A stretch of 7,210 bases of DNA, taken from NCBI GenBank assembly GCA_943912835.1, contig CALTVJ010000073.1, positions 1-7,210 on the forward strand, in the 5' to 3' direction. Position 1 is the stretch's first letter; every line of letters begins with the position of its first letter. This document shows positions 1 to 6,854 of the stretch, piece by piece. Under the pieces are notes generated by a model. The model was not told the origin of the DNA and did not search any database. It saw only the letters and a program-made list of their open reading frames with translations. Made by a program: the position numbers and the translations under genes. This stretch comes from an uncultured Porphyromonas sp. GTDB taxonomy: Bacteria > Bacteroidota > Bacteroidia > Bacteroidales > Porphyromonadaceae.

Positions 1-1
1 A

Positions 2-67
2 GTACCTTCACCCTCACTATTAATACCTGACGATTACTCCATTCTACAGATACTTTCAAAACAATAA
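2..67 (+). CDS. Possible C-terminal end of a convergent gene (partial, very short)
   Basis: One plus-strand frame is open from the window edge at base 2 to a TAA at 65-67, giving 21 residues that end in ILSKQ. The other two plus frames are closed within the first 30 bases. The following hairpin (111-147) has a T-rich plus-strand flank, so it could end a plus-strand transcript as well as infB. This geometry, two convergent genes sharing one terminator, is the main reason for suspecting a real gene end. Twenty-one codons are too few to recognise a family, and an open stretch this short can occur by chance. No function can be given. Confidence 0.3.
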   Translation, partial: VPSPSLLIPDDYSILQILSKQ

Positions 68-110
68 GCTAAACCGGTGATTTTGTACACCGTGCAAAGG
101 TCTCAAAAGA

Positions 111-147
111 AAAAGGTTAAGATGGAATAAATCCATCTTAACCTTTT
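111..147 (-). terminator. Rho-independent terminator after infB, probably bidirectional
   Basis: Bases 111-126 are perfectly complementary to 132-147, giving a 16-bp stem with a 5-base loop (127-131). The infB stop codon lies 26 bases upstream on the minus strand. Read on the minus strand the stem ends in TTTT and is followed by TCTTTTGAG, a T-rich tail. Read on the plus strand it ends in TTTT followed by ATTTTG, so it could also serve a convergent gene ending near base 67. It marks the end of the rimP-nusA-infB transcript. Confidence 0.85.
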
Positions 148-173
148 ATTTTGATGACTAGTATGAGAGCTGA

Positions 174-2987
174 CTAATCAAGTGTTTTCTTGATCTCTAT
201 TTCTTCATAAGCTTCAATAATATCACCAACCATAATATCATTGTAGCCATCAATATTCAAACCGCAATCTTGTCCCATGACAACCTCCTTAGCATCATCT
301 TTGAAGCGTTTAAGTGATCCCAAAGCTCCCTGATACTTAACAATGCCATCACGAATAAGACGAATCTTGTTATTTCTCTTGATTTTACCCTCAAGAACCA
401 TACAGCCTGCAATTGTACCCACTTTGGTAATCTTAAAGGTTTGTAGAACTTCTAGATTTGCGACCACATTCTCCTTAATTTCGGGAGCTAACATTCCTTC
501 CATCGCACTCTTAATATCTTCAATCGTATCATATATGATTGAGTAAGTACGAATTTCTACACCTTCACGATCTGCCAATCGTTTCGCAGCTTGACTAGGA
601 CGAACTTGGAAACCAATAATGATTGCAGATGATGCAGCAGAAAGTACCACATCACTTTCACTAATAGCTCCAACACCCTTGTGAATAACATTCACCTGTA
701 TCTCGTCTGTAGACAACCTAATCAAAGAGTCACTCAATGCTTCAATAGAACCATCAACGTCCCCCTTAATGATAACATTTAACTCTTGGAAGTTACCTAA
801 TGCACGTCTGCGAGCTAGTTCATCAAGAGTAAGCCCCTTCTTAGTACGGTTATCCTGTTCTCGTTTCAACTGCTCTCTTTTACCAGCAATAGCTCTAGCC
901 TCCTGCTCTGTTTCCATAACGTTGAACGACTCACCTGCCGTAGGAGCACCATCTAATCCTAAAATAAGGACTGGAGTACTAGGCCCAGCTTCATCTACAC
1001 GCAGATTACGCTCATTAAACATGGCCTTAACCTTACCGAAGTGTGTCCCAGACAACACAACATCCCCTGTACGGAGAGTTCCACTCTGCACCATCATGGT
1101 AGCAACATATCCACGCCCCTTATCCAAAGATGATTCAATAATGCTACCAACAGCACGACGATTTGGATTAGCTTTCAACTCTAAGAGCTCTGCCTCCAAA
1201 AGGACTTTTTCTAAGAGTTCATCAATATTTAGTCCTTGTTTGGCACTAATTTCTTGACACTGGTACTTTCCTCCCCACTCTTCAACGAGGTAATTCATGG
1301 CAGCCAACTGTTCACGAATACGATCAGGGTTTGCTCCAGGCTTATCTATCTTATTAATTGCAAATACCATGGGAACTCCTGCAGCTGTCGCATGATTAAT
1401 AGCCTCTTTTGTTTGAGGCATCACATCATCATCTGCAGCAACAATAATGATCGCAATATCTGTTATCTTAGCACCTCTAGCACGCATCGCCGTAAAAGCT
1501 TCGTGCCCTGGAGTGTCAAGGAACGTGATACGCTTCCCGCTTTGTAGCTTCAAGCTATATGCTCCAATGTGTTGTGTTATACCACCAGCTTCACCTGCGA
1601 TCACATTCGTATTACGTAGTCTATCCAAGAGTGAAGTCTTACCATGGTCTACGTGTCCCATCACTGTTACAATAGGAGGACGCTCAACTAGATCTTCTTC
1701 GTTATCCTCGTCCTCATTTTGAGAAATCGCTTCTGCCAAGTCTGCACTTACAAAATTGGTCTTGAACCCAAACTCTTCAGCGACAATGTCTATCGTTTCA
1801 GCATCGAGACGCATGTTTATTGACACCATCAGACCTAAGCTCATGCATGTAGCAATAACCTTCGTTACTGGAACATCCATCATATTTGCAAGGTCACTGA
1901 CTGTAACAAACTCGGTCAACTTTAATATTCGACTTTCCTCAGCAGCGACATCAGCAGCGACATCAGCAGCATTACGAGCAGCCTCACGCTTATCTTTACG
2001 ATATTTTGCGCCTTTATTTTGATTCGTTTTGCCTGTAAGACGAGCGAGAGTTTCCTTTACCTGTCGTTGTACATCCTCCTCAGTTACTTGAGCTGGAGCA
2101 GCCTTAGCTTTATCTTTATTCTTTTTACGTTTGGCGTCTTGAGAGTTAGCAGCAGTACGTTTATTGGTATTTTGCGGAGAAGATGCTGAAGAATTTGCTC
2201 CGGCAGCTTTCTTTTCCTTATTTGATTTATCTTGCCCTAATTTTGCAGCTTCAGCCTTGACATCAACAGCTTCCTTTACCCTCTGTCGTTTTTTACGTTC
2301 TTCTTTTTTTTCTTTATTAGTCTTTCGACTAGGGCGTGTGCTATCATTTATAGAGCTAAGATCGATCTTTCCGACAACATTAAACTGAATGTTAGCTGTA
2401 GGCACAGATGGACGATAAATCCCATCCTCCTTTTCTTCTGTAGAGGTTTCAGGTTCAGATACAACAGGCTCCTCTCCTTTAGTTTGATTACTACTCAATG
2501 GTTGCACCTCTTCTTTTAGCACGACCTTCTCTTGAGATGACTCTACACTACTAGCCTTCTTTGGTTTCTCAGCCACAACAACAGGCTTTGCCTCAACCTC
2601 TTTTTCTTTTGGTTTGACAGGTGTTACAGAAGACTGCTCTTTGACTTGCTCTTTCTGACTCTTACTGCTCGACAACTTTCCGAGAATCTTTAAAGCTACC
2701 TTAGGTTTCCCAGCATCTTCTTGAACCTCCTCATTCTTCTCATTTGGAACTTCTTTTTTTCGCTCATTATTACCTCGAAGTTCTGATAAAAGAGCCTGAC
2801 CAGAAGCTGAAGAATATTCTTTATTAAATTCGGTACGCAACAACAGCTCGGCCTGTTCATAATCTAACCTTGCATTGGGAGAAGGATTCTCTATAATACC
2901 TCGTTTTGCGACAATATCACTAACGGTATTCACTCCGACCCCTAGCTTCGTTGCAAAGTCAAATAATTTAATTTGTTTTTTACCCAT
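174..2987 (-). CDS. infB: Translation initiation factor IF-2
   Basis: IF2 is the cytoplasmic GTPase that brings initiator fMet-tRNA to the 30S subunit and promotes 50S joining. At 937 residues it has the long form usual in Bacteroidota. An IF2_N module fills residues 1-52, followed by a charged, low-complexity linker (about 75-350) rich in Lys, Glu and Ala. A second IF2_N-like module lies at about 355-408. The GTPase domain shows all five motifs: G1 GHVDHGKT (444-451), G2 GITQHIGAY (469-477), G3 DTPGHE (491-496), G4 NKID (545-548) and G5 SAK (581-583). A beta-barrel domain II (about 610-700), the IF2 domain III (about 730-840) and the fMet-tRNA-binding C-terminal barrel (about 845-937) complete it. 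It starts at ATG 17 bases after nusA with no clear Shine-Dalgarno, and it is the last gene of the operon. The linker carries a short in-frame tandem repeat. The gene appears intact. Confidence 0.98.
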   Translation of the reverse strand: MGKKQIKLFDFATKLGVGVNTVSDIVAKRGIIENPSPNARLDYEQAELLLRTEFNKEYSSASGQALLSELRGNNERKKEVPNEKNEEVQEDAGKPKVALKILGKLSSSKSQKEQVKEQSSVTPVKPKEKEVEAKPVVVAEKPKKASSVESSQEKVVLKEEVQPLSSNQTKGEEPVVSEPETSTEEKEDGIYRPSVPTANIQFNVVGKIDLSSINDSTRPSRKTNKEKKEERKKRQRVKEAVDVKAEAAKLGQDKSNKEKKAAGANSSASSPQNTNKRTAANSQDAKRKKNKDKAKAAPAQVTEEDVQRQVKETLARLTGKTNQNKGAKYRKDKREAARNAADVAADVAAEESRILKLTEFVTVSDLANMMDVPVTKVIATCMSLGLMVSINMRLDAETIDIVAEEFGFKTNFVSADLAEAISQNEDEDNEEDLVERPPIVTVMGHVDHGKTSLLDRLRNTNVIAGEAGGITQHIGAYSLKLQSGKRITFLDTPGHEAFTAMRARGAKITDIAIIIVAADDDVMPQTKEAINHATAAGVPMVFAINKIDKPGANPDRIREQLAAMNYLVEEWGGKYQCQEISAKQGLNIDELLEKVLLEAELLELKANPNRRAVGSIIESSLDKGRGYVATMMVQSGTLRTGDVVLSGTHFGKVKAMFNERNLRVDEAGPSTPVLILGLDGAPTAGESFNVMETEQEARAIAGKREQLKREQDNRTKKGLTLDELARRRALGNFQELNVIIKGDVDGSIEALSDSLIRLSTDEIQVNVIHKGVGAISESDVVLSAASSAIIIGFQVRPSQAAKRLADREGVEIRTYSIIYDTIEDIKSAMEGMLAPEIKENVVANLEVLQTFKITKVGTIAGCMVLEGKIKRNNKIRLIRDGIVKYQGALGSLKRFKDDAKEVVMGQDCGLNIDGYNDIMVGDIIEAYEEIEIKKTLD
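1940..1969. repeat. 12-bp tandem repeat, 2.5 copies, inside infB
   Basis: The unit cagcagcgacat occurs at 1940-1951 and 1952-1963, and a half unit (cagcag) follows at 1964-1969. In the infB reading direction it encodes a repeated Asp-Val-Ala-Ala tetrapeptide at about residues 341-349, just before the second IF2_N-like module. The unit length is a multiple of three, so changes in copy number would keep the frame. It lies in the flexible linker, where length variation should be tolerated. Confidence 0.85.
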
Positions 2988-3004
2988 GTTTCATAGTTTT
3001 AAGG

Positions 3005-4318
3005 TTAGACTTCTTCGCTAGGCTCGACATCTTCGGCCAAAGTGTCTTCATTCAGATCTTCGTCATCAACAAACTCACTTCTTAGAATACTCAAAACTTG
3101 ATCAATAGTAGCTTCTTCCAAGTCTGTCGCCTCCATCAACTCCTCTCGGCTTTTTTTCAAAACAGCTTTCGCCGTTGTACAACCGATATTTTTGAGCAAA
3201 TTGATAATCCATTCATCTATTTCATCTGCAAATTCATCCAAATAAATATCCTCTTCTTCATTATCGCTATCTCTAAACACTTCAATACGATACCCAGTAA
3301 GCAAAGATGCCAATTTAAGATTTGAGGCGTTTTTACCAATAGCTAAAGGAACTTCTTCTGGACGAAGATAAACTTCAGCCTGAGGATGCTCACTCTCTAC
3401 ATCTAACGAAATAGCTGACACCTTAGCAGGGCTAAGAGCTCGTTGGATATACAGAAGAGTATTAGTTGTATAGGTCGTTACATCGATATTTTCGCCCCTC
3501 AACTCTCGAACAATCCCTCTAATACGAGAACCATTCATACCAACACAAGCACCAACAGGATCAATACGTTCATCGTAACTTTCGACAGCAATTTTTGCAC
3601 GTTCTCCAGGAATACGAGCAACAGCTTTAAGTGTTATTAATCCATCGTTTATCTCTGGGACATTGAGTTCTAATAATCTTTTCAAAAATTCGCCGCTAAT
3701 ACGCGATAAGATAACTTTGGGATTATTATTATCATTCTCGACACGCTCTATCACAGCACGAACCATCTCCCCTTTACGGAAAAAGTCACCAGGTATCTGT
3801 TCACTCTTAGGCAGGATCAACTCATTGCCATCTTCGTCCAAAAGAAGGGCTTCACGTTTCCAAACCTGATACACTTCTGCTGTGATAAGTTCACCTACTC
3901 TGTCCTTAAAACGAGCAAAGAAATTATCTTTCTGTAATTCTAAAATCCTGCTAGCTAAAGCCTGACGCAAGTTTATAACAGCACGACGACCAAAAGCATT
4001 AAAATCAACAGACTCGCGAACTTCATCTCCCAATTCGCAATAAGGGTCAATCAACTGAGCATCTTTGTAGGCAATTTCGTCATTATCATTAACAACCTCT
4101 CCATTATTAACGACAACACGCTTACGCCAAATTTCAAAATCTCCCCTATCTAAATTTATGATTACATTAAAATTTTTATCTGTACCATAAATCTTGCTTA
4201 GTACATTTAGGAAAGCTGACTCCAATACAGAGATCATTGTTTCCTTGCTGATATTTTTTAAGTCTTTAAACTCAGCAAAAGACTCAATCAGACTTGTTGT
4301 TTGTTTCTTCTTCGCCAT
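3005..4318 (-). CDS. nusA: Transcription termination/antitermination factor NusA
   Basis: NusA binds RNA polymerase and nascent RNA and modulates pausing, termination and antitermination. The 437 residues contain an RNA-polymerase-binding N-terminal domain (1 to about 125), an S1 domain (about 138-206), KH1 (about 226-295, loop GMNG at 260-263) and KH2 (about 305-350). A single helical-hairpin module follows at about 365-416 (INLLKNIGCTTAKAVL) and then a strongly acidic tail (417-437). The stretch IPGERAKIAVESYDERIDPV (236-255) is a strong family signature. Two points are odd. The KH2 loop reads GKNA (328-331), where the usual GxxG loop ends in glycine. The acidic tail extends past the helical module, whereas E. 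coli NusA (495 residues) has two acidic repeats there. The gene lies 27 bases after rimP and 17 before infB, in the conserved operon order. The ATG is preceded by an A-rich stretch rather than a clear Shine-Dalgarno. Confidence 0.97.
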   Translation of the reverse strand: MAKKKQTTSLIESFAEFKDLKNISKETMISVLESAFLNVLSKIYGTDKNFNVIINLDRGDFEIWRKRVVVNNGEVVNDNDEIAYKDAQLIDPYCELGDEVRESVDFNAFGRRAVINLRQALASRILELQKDNFFARFKDRVGELITAEVYQVWKREALLLDEDGNELILPKSEQIPGDFFRKGEMVRAVIERVENDNNNPKVILSRISGEFLKRLLELNVPEINDGLITLKAVARIPGERAKIAVESYDERIDPVGACVGMNGSRIRGIVRELRGENIDVTTYTTNTLLYIQRALSPAKVSAISLDVESEHPQAEVYLRPEEVPLAIGKNASNLKLASLLTGYRIEVFRDSDNEEEDIYLDEFADEIDEWIINLLKNIGCTTAKAVLKKSREELMEATDLEEATIDQVLSILRSEFVDDEDLNEDTLAEDVEPSEEV

Positions 4319-4345
4319 TGAATATATCGTTTTTTTCTATATCTC

Positions 4346-4816
4346 TTAGAATGAGAGCACTCTTTTTGTTTGCAAAATTTGTTCCATTGGAATTATCAAA
4401 AGCTCTTCAACATCTGTTTTGCGTTTAGCTCCCTCCAATTTTACACGGCGAAGCACAACTAATTGTATCTTCTCGTGATCGACCTCTTGGAGTATTCCCT
4501 TTTCTTTGATTCCACCTTTAACCAAAACCTCCACTTCTTCGCCCAAAGCATCCTCATACTGTCTCATCACCTTAAAAGCAGAAGTAATACCAGCAGAGCC
4601 AACCTCCAGCTCGAAATCTTCCTGGTCTCGATCTAATTTAGATTCAATGTATTTCGTTATTCGGACACAATCATCCACAGATATACCGCCTTTAACACCA
4701 AGTTCTACAACAATGCGATTTCCTGGGTATACAGAAACATCGACAATATAATGCTCAGGATATTCGCTTGATATAAACTCAGACACGATAGACTCTACAA
4801 ACTCTTGATTAATCAT
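4346..4816 (-). CDS. rimP: Ribosome maturation factor RimP
   Basis: RimP assists late assembly of the 30S ribosomal subunit in the cytoplasm. The 156-residue length is normal for the family. The N-terminal alpha/beta domain (about 1-78) contains the VDDC segment (47-50) and the family signature LEVGSAGI (70-77), where most relatives have Ser or Ser-Pro near this point. The C-terminal SH3-like barrel (about 82-156) begins with FKVMRQYEDALGEEVEV. The gene is first in the rimP-nusA-infB operon, an order shared across many bacterial phyla, which strongly supports the call. The ATG at 4814-4816 is preceded by a weak purine run (GAAGAG). A promoter element and a leader hairpin lie upstream, in the roughly 80 bases before the start. 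Confidence 0.95.
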   Translation of the reverse strand: MINQEFVESIVSEFISSEYPEHYIVDVSVYPGNRIVVELGVKGGISVDDCVRITKYIESKLDRDQEDFELEVGSAGITSAFKVMRQYEDALGEEVEVLVKGGIKEKGILQEVDHEKIQLVVLRRVKLEGAKRKTDVEELLIIPMEQILQTKRVLSF

Positions 4817-4848
4817 AGCTCTTCTATTCGTAATTTAATAAATTGAAG

Positions 4849-4877
4849 CGGAGGAAGCTCTTAATAAGCCTCCTCCG
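4849..4877 (-). promoter_or_regulatory. Stem-loop in the 5' leader of rimP
   Basis: On the minus strand CGGAGGA at the 5' side pairs perfectly with TCCTCCG at the 3' side. The stem continues through a G-U wobble and three more Watson-Crick pairs, giving 11 pairs around a 7-base loop. It lies 32 bases before the rimP ATG and about 15 bases after the -7 promoter element, so it should fall near the 5' end of the mRNA. No T-tract follows it, so it is not a classical terminator. It could affect mRNA stability or translation, or be a site of autoregulation. The hairpin is seen in the sequence; the function is inference. Confidence 0.55.
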
Positions 4878-4891
4878 TCATCCTTCATTTA

Positions 4892-4899
4892 CAAAGATA
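4892..4899 (-). promoter_or_regulatory. Bacteroidota-type -7 promoter element for rimP-nusA-infB
   Basis: The minus strand reads TATCTTTG, an exact match to the TAnnTTTG -7 consensus of Bacteroides sigma-ABfr promoters. The matching -33 element (TTTG) is weak: about 20 bases upstream there is only a TTTTTA stretch near 4921-4926. The element sits in the gap between the terminator of the lipoprotein operon and rimP, where a promoter for the housekeeping operon is expected. Transcription would start around 4885, giving a leader of roughly 70 bases. Confidence 0.6.
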
Positions 4900-4951
4900 C
4901 AAATTATTATACATATTTCCTAAAAACACACTAATGCTTATTACAATAATG

Positions 4952-4991
4952 AAAAGGGGCTAGACCATATTTTACTAGTCTAGCCCCTTTT
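4952..4991 (-). terminator. Rho-independent terminator of the lipoprotein operon
   Basis: Bases 4952-4965 are perfectly complementary to 4978-4991, giving a 14-bp stem with a GGGGC core and a 12-base loop. It starts 19 bases after the stop codon of the DUF1735 lipoprotein gene. On the minus strand the stem ends in TTTT followed by CATTATTG, a short T-tract. It separates the glycan-utilisation unit from the rimP promoter about 55 bases further on. Confidence 0.85.
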
Positions 4992-5010
4992 TTACTCTTT
5001 ATTGAAGGAT

Positions 5011-5586
5011 TTATTCATTTGTTTCGATCGAAAGTTTCAAGAATAAAACCTGTGACGATTTAACAACTTTGATTTCATCAGCACCTTCCTTTACTTTGAG
5101 ATGAAAAGCTGATAGAAAACCAGGTTTACGATTTAGTTTCTCTTTATTGAGGAAAGGTATTGATACATTGTGAGTAGTAACTCCAGCTGGGATCAATATC
5201 TCTTTAGTAGAGAATACATCTTCAGGGAAAGAAACTAGACCCACTTTTTCACTTGTGTATTGCTCAAGAAGCTTTGAATCCTCTTCCAATACAATTTTAA
5301 TCGGAGCCTTAAGGGGTTTACGCAAAGTAAAGTTGAGCTCAATAGCCTCCTCAGAAAGAACAAATCTCTCTTCTTCTACAGCCCCATAAATAGTTATTTC
5401 AGTCCCGACCTCATTTCTACGAATAAGATTGCTTGGCTCATAATTAAGCTTCTCAGGCATATCTACATGTATCACATTTTGGTCTAACTTATAGGCATTA
5501 TTTTGCTCAGCAATCTCAACTTCTTGCTTACTACACGAAGCCATAAGCAAGCCTCCTGAGAGAAGAGCTAAAAACACTTTCTTCAT
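5011..5586 (-). CDS. DUF1735 (BT_3987-like N-terminal domain) surface lipoprotein
   Basis: This is a 191-residue predicted outer-membrane lipoprotein. A Lys-Lys signal peptide leads to the lipobox LMASC, with the lipidated cysteine at residue 18. The rest fits a single DUF1735-type beta-sandwich: IELNFTLRKPLKAPIKIVLE (82-101), then a LLEQYTSEK segment (106-114) and an IPAGVTTHNVSIPF strand pair (132-145). The family is confined largely to Bacteroidota and is found in polysaccharide utilisation loci next to GH18 enzymes. Glycan binding at the cell surface is the usual proposal, inferred here from context. The gene follows the LamG lipoprotein by 21 bases and is last in its operon. A weak purine run, AAGAAGATCAG, precedes the ATG. 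There is no catalytic motif. Assignment to DUF1735 is by pattern recognition and is fairly secure; the ligand is unknown. Confidence 0.8.
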   Translation of the reverse strand: MKKVFLALLSGGLLMASCSKQEVEIAEQNNAYKLDQNVIHVDMPEKLNYEPSNLIRRNEVGTEITIYGAVEEERFVLSEEAIELNFTLRKPLKAPIKIVLEEDSKLLEQYTSEKVGLVSFPEDVFSTKEILIPAGVTTHNVSIPFLNKEKLNRKPGFLSAFHLKVKEGADEIKVVKSSQVLFLKLSIETNE

Positions 5587-5607
5587 ATCTGATCTTCTTA
5601 ATTAAAC

Positions 5608-6840
5608 TTATGGTTCAATAACGAGTGTTTTAGCTGGGAAAACAACATTATCGACAATCTCGTAACTATCTTTAGCGCCTGGCATAATTTGCCATTTCCA
5701 CTTACCTGTAGCATCAAGAAATTCTTTCTTTTCTGCATCGTAATATTCCTTACTCATAGGGAAATATGCTTCAAGATCCTTTGAATCTGGATTCTCAGGC
5801 AGATAATATTTATCTTGAATTTCTGCAGGAGTAAGTGCTCTACTCCAAAAACGTACTTCTCTGAGGTAATAATTCTGCACATTTTCGTTACCAAATCCCC
5901 AGCCTGATCTTTCTCCACCATCTACATACAAGAGTGAGGTAGTAAATGTCTTTTGTAGTTCACCATTAACATAAACAGACAATCTTCCCACCAAGCCGTT
6001 CTTACGGTATACATAAGTTACATGCAACCATTCGTTTGCATTGATGGGCTTATTAGTCCATGTATCTACCCCGTCACGACCCTCACTCTTAACTTGGAAA
6101 CCACCAGAACGAGTAATACGATTGTAGAAGCCATGTCCACTAGAGAGAGATGCTGTAGTTTGATTGTTACCATGAATATTCGTAAACAATCCGATATACT
6201 GCATAGTCCACTCAGACATTTCTTCCTTATAAGGCGTCTTAGGAATAAAGCGTTGAGTATAGTCATTTGATCTGAAAGTTTTCACGTGCATTACAGACGT
6301 CTTAATCTTTCTGTTCAAGCTAACAATTGTAGTCGCTGGTGAAGAAAGAACACACAAAGGGCCCTTAGCTTCTACAATCTTGACGGGTATTGCATAACGA
6401 CCATCATACGGATATTTTTGAGGATCCAATGAAAGTAGTTTACTAGTCACAACAGAGGTCAATTTACCTGGTTGAATTGTAGTTACAATACGACCTTTAG
6501 ACACCTGACCTTCTGGATTAGTAAACTCAATATCCTCAGGTTTGATCGGACGTACACTAAGGCCATTAAGTTTATTATACTCATTAAGAGTCGCTTCATC
6601 AACTTCTAGTGTTACCTCAATAGGATCCGAAACAGCACTAGCGATACGAGGTGTTACTGTAAATGATGCACCTTCGGTATCCGATGCCAAAACAGACAAC
6701 ACGCCGCTTGCATTAGTATTATGCATGTAGACCCCATTTTCAGGGTCGTTACCTAAACCATCGACTAACCCTTTCTCGTCTGTGGAACATGCACCAAGCA
6801 CAACAGACAAAAGAATCGCTTTTATATAGTATTTAGTCAT
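5608..6840 (-). CDS. DUF1735 and LamG domain-containing surface lipoprotein
   Basis: This 410-residue lipoprotein has a signal peptide ending in lipobox LGAC (cysteine 18), followed by STDE, an acidic stretch compatible with the Bacteroidota surface-export signal. A DUF1735 domain fills about 35-175, with the typical VTLEVDEATLNEYNKLNG segment (76-93), a TIQPGKLTS strand (121-129) and a YAIPVKI strand (149-155). A concanavalin-A-like LamG domain follows at about 185-345, recognisable from WLHVTYVYRKNG (271-282), the SVYVNGELQ strand (288-296) and the closing LREVRFWSRALTPAEIQDKY (326-345). A C-terminal segment (355-410) resembles the DLEAYFP...DATGK ending seen in this family. It probably binds glycan at the cell surface for the neighbouring GH18-like enzyme; this is inferred from the family and context. 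It starts 14 bases after the GH18-like stop and precedes the small DUF1735 gene, so the three are co-transcribed. Confidence 0.88.
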   Translation of the reverse strand: MTKYYIKAILLSVVLGACSTDEKGLVDGLGNDPENGVYMHNTNASGVLSVLASDTEGASFTVTPRIASAVSDPIEVTLEVDEATLNEYNKLNGLSVRPIKPEDIEFTNPEGQVSKGRIVTTIQPGKLTSVVTSKLLSLDPQKYPYDGRYAIPVKIVEAKGPLCVLSSPATTIVSLNRKIKTSVMHVKTFRSNDYTQRFIPKTPYKEEMSEWTMQYIGLFTNIHGNNQTTASLSSGHGFYNRITRSGGFQVKSEGRDGVDTWTNKPINANEWLHVTYVYRKNGLVGRLSVYVNGELQKTFTTSLLYVDGGERSGWGFGNENVQNYYLREVRFWSRALTPAEIQDKYYLPENPDSKDLEAYFPMSKEYYDAEKKEFLDATGKWKWQIMPGAKDSYEIVDNVVFPAKTLVIEP

Positions 6841-6854
6841 AATATACCTATTTA

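Noticed and set aside
75..92. Small inverted repeat (cggtg / caccg) and tRNA-like look of the region after base 67
   Set aside because: The stem is only five pairs with an eight-base loop, and no acceptor stem, T-arm or other tRNA features can be built around it.
75..350. Low-complexity Lys/Glu/Ala linker of IF2 (protein residues 75-350) as a foreign insertion or fusion
   Set aside because: Long charged linkers between the N-terminal modules and the GTPase domain are normal for IF2 in this phylum, and motifs such as VVGKIDLSSIN (residues 204-214) resemble those of relatives. The coordinates given here are protein residues.
769..1257. 162-residue open frame on the plus strand
   Set aside because: It lies wholly within infB on the opposite strand, shows no recognisable domain, and is explained as an antisense shadow of the conserved GTPase and barrel coding region.
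6066..6266. 66-residue open frame on the minus strand
   Set aside because: It overlaps the LamG lipoprotein gene in another frame on the same strand, and the LamG frame carries clear domain signatures.
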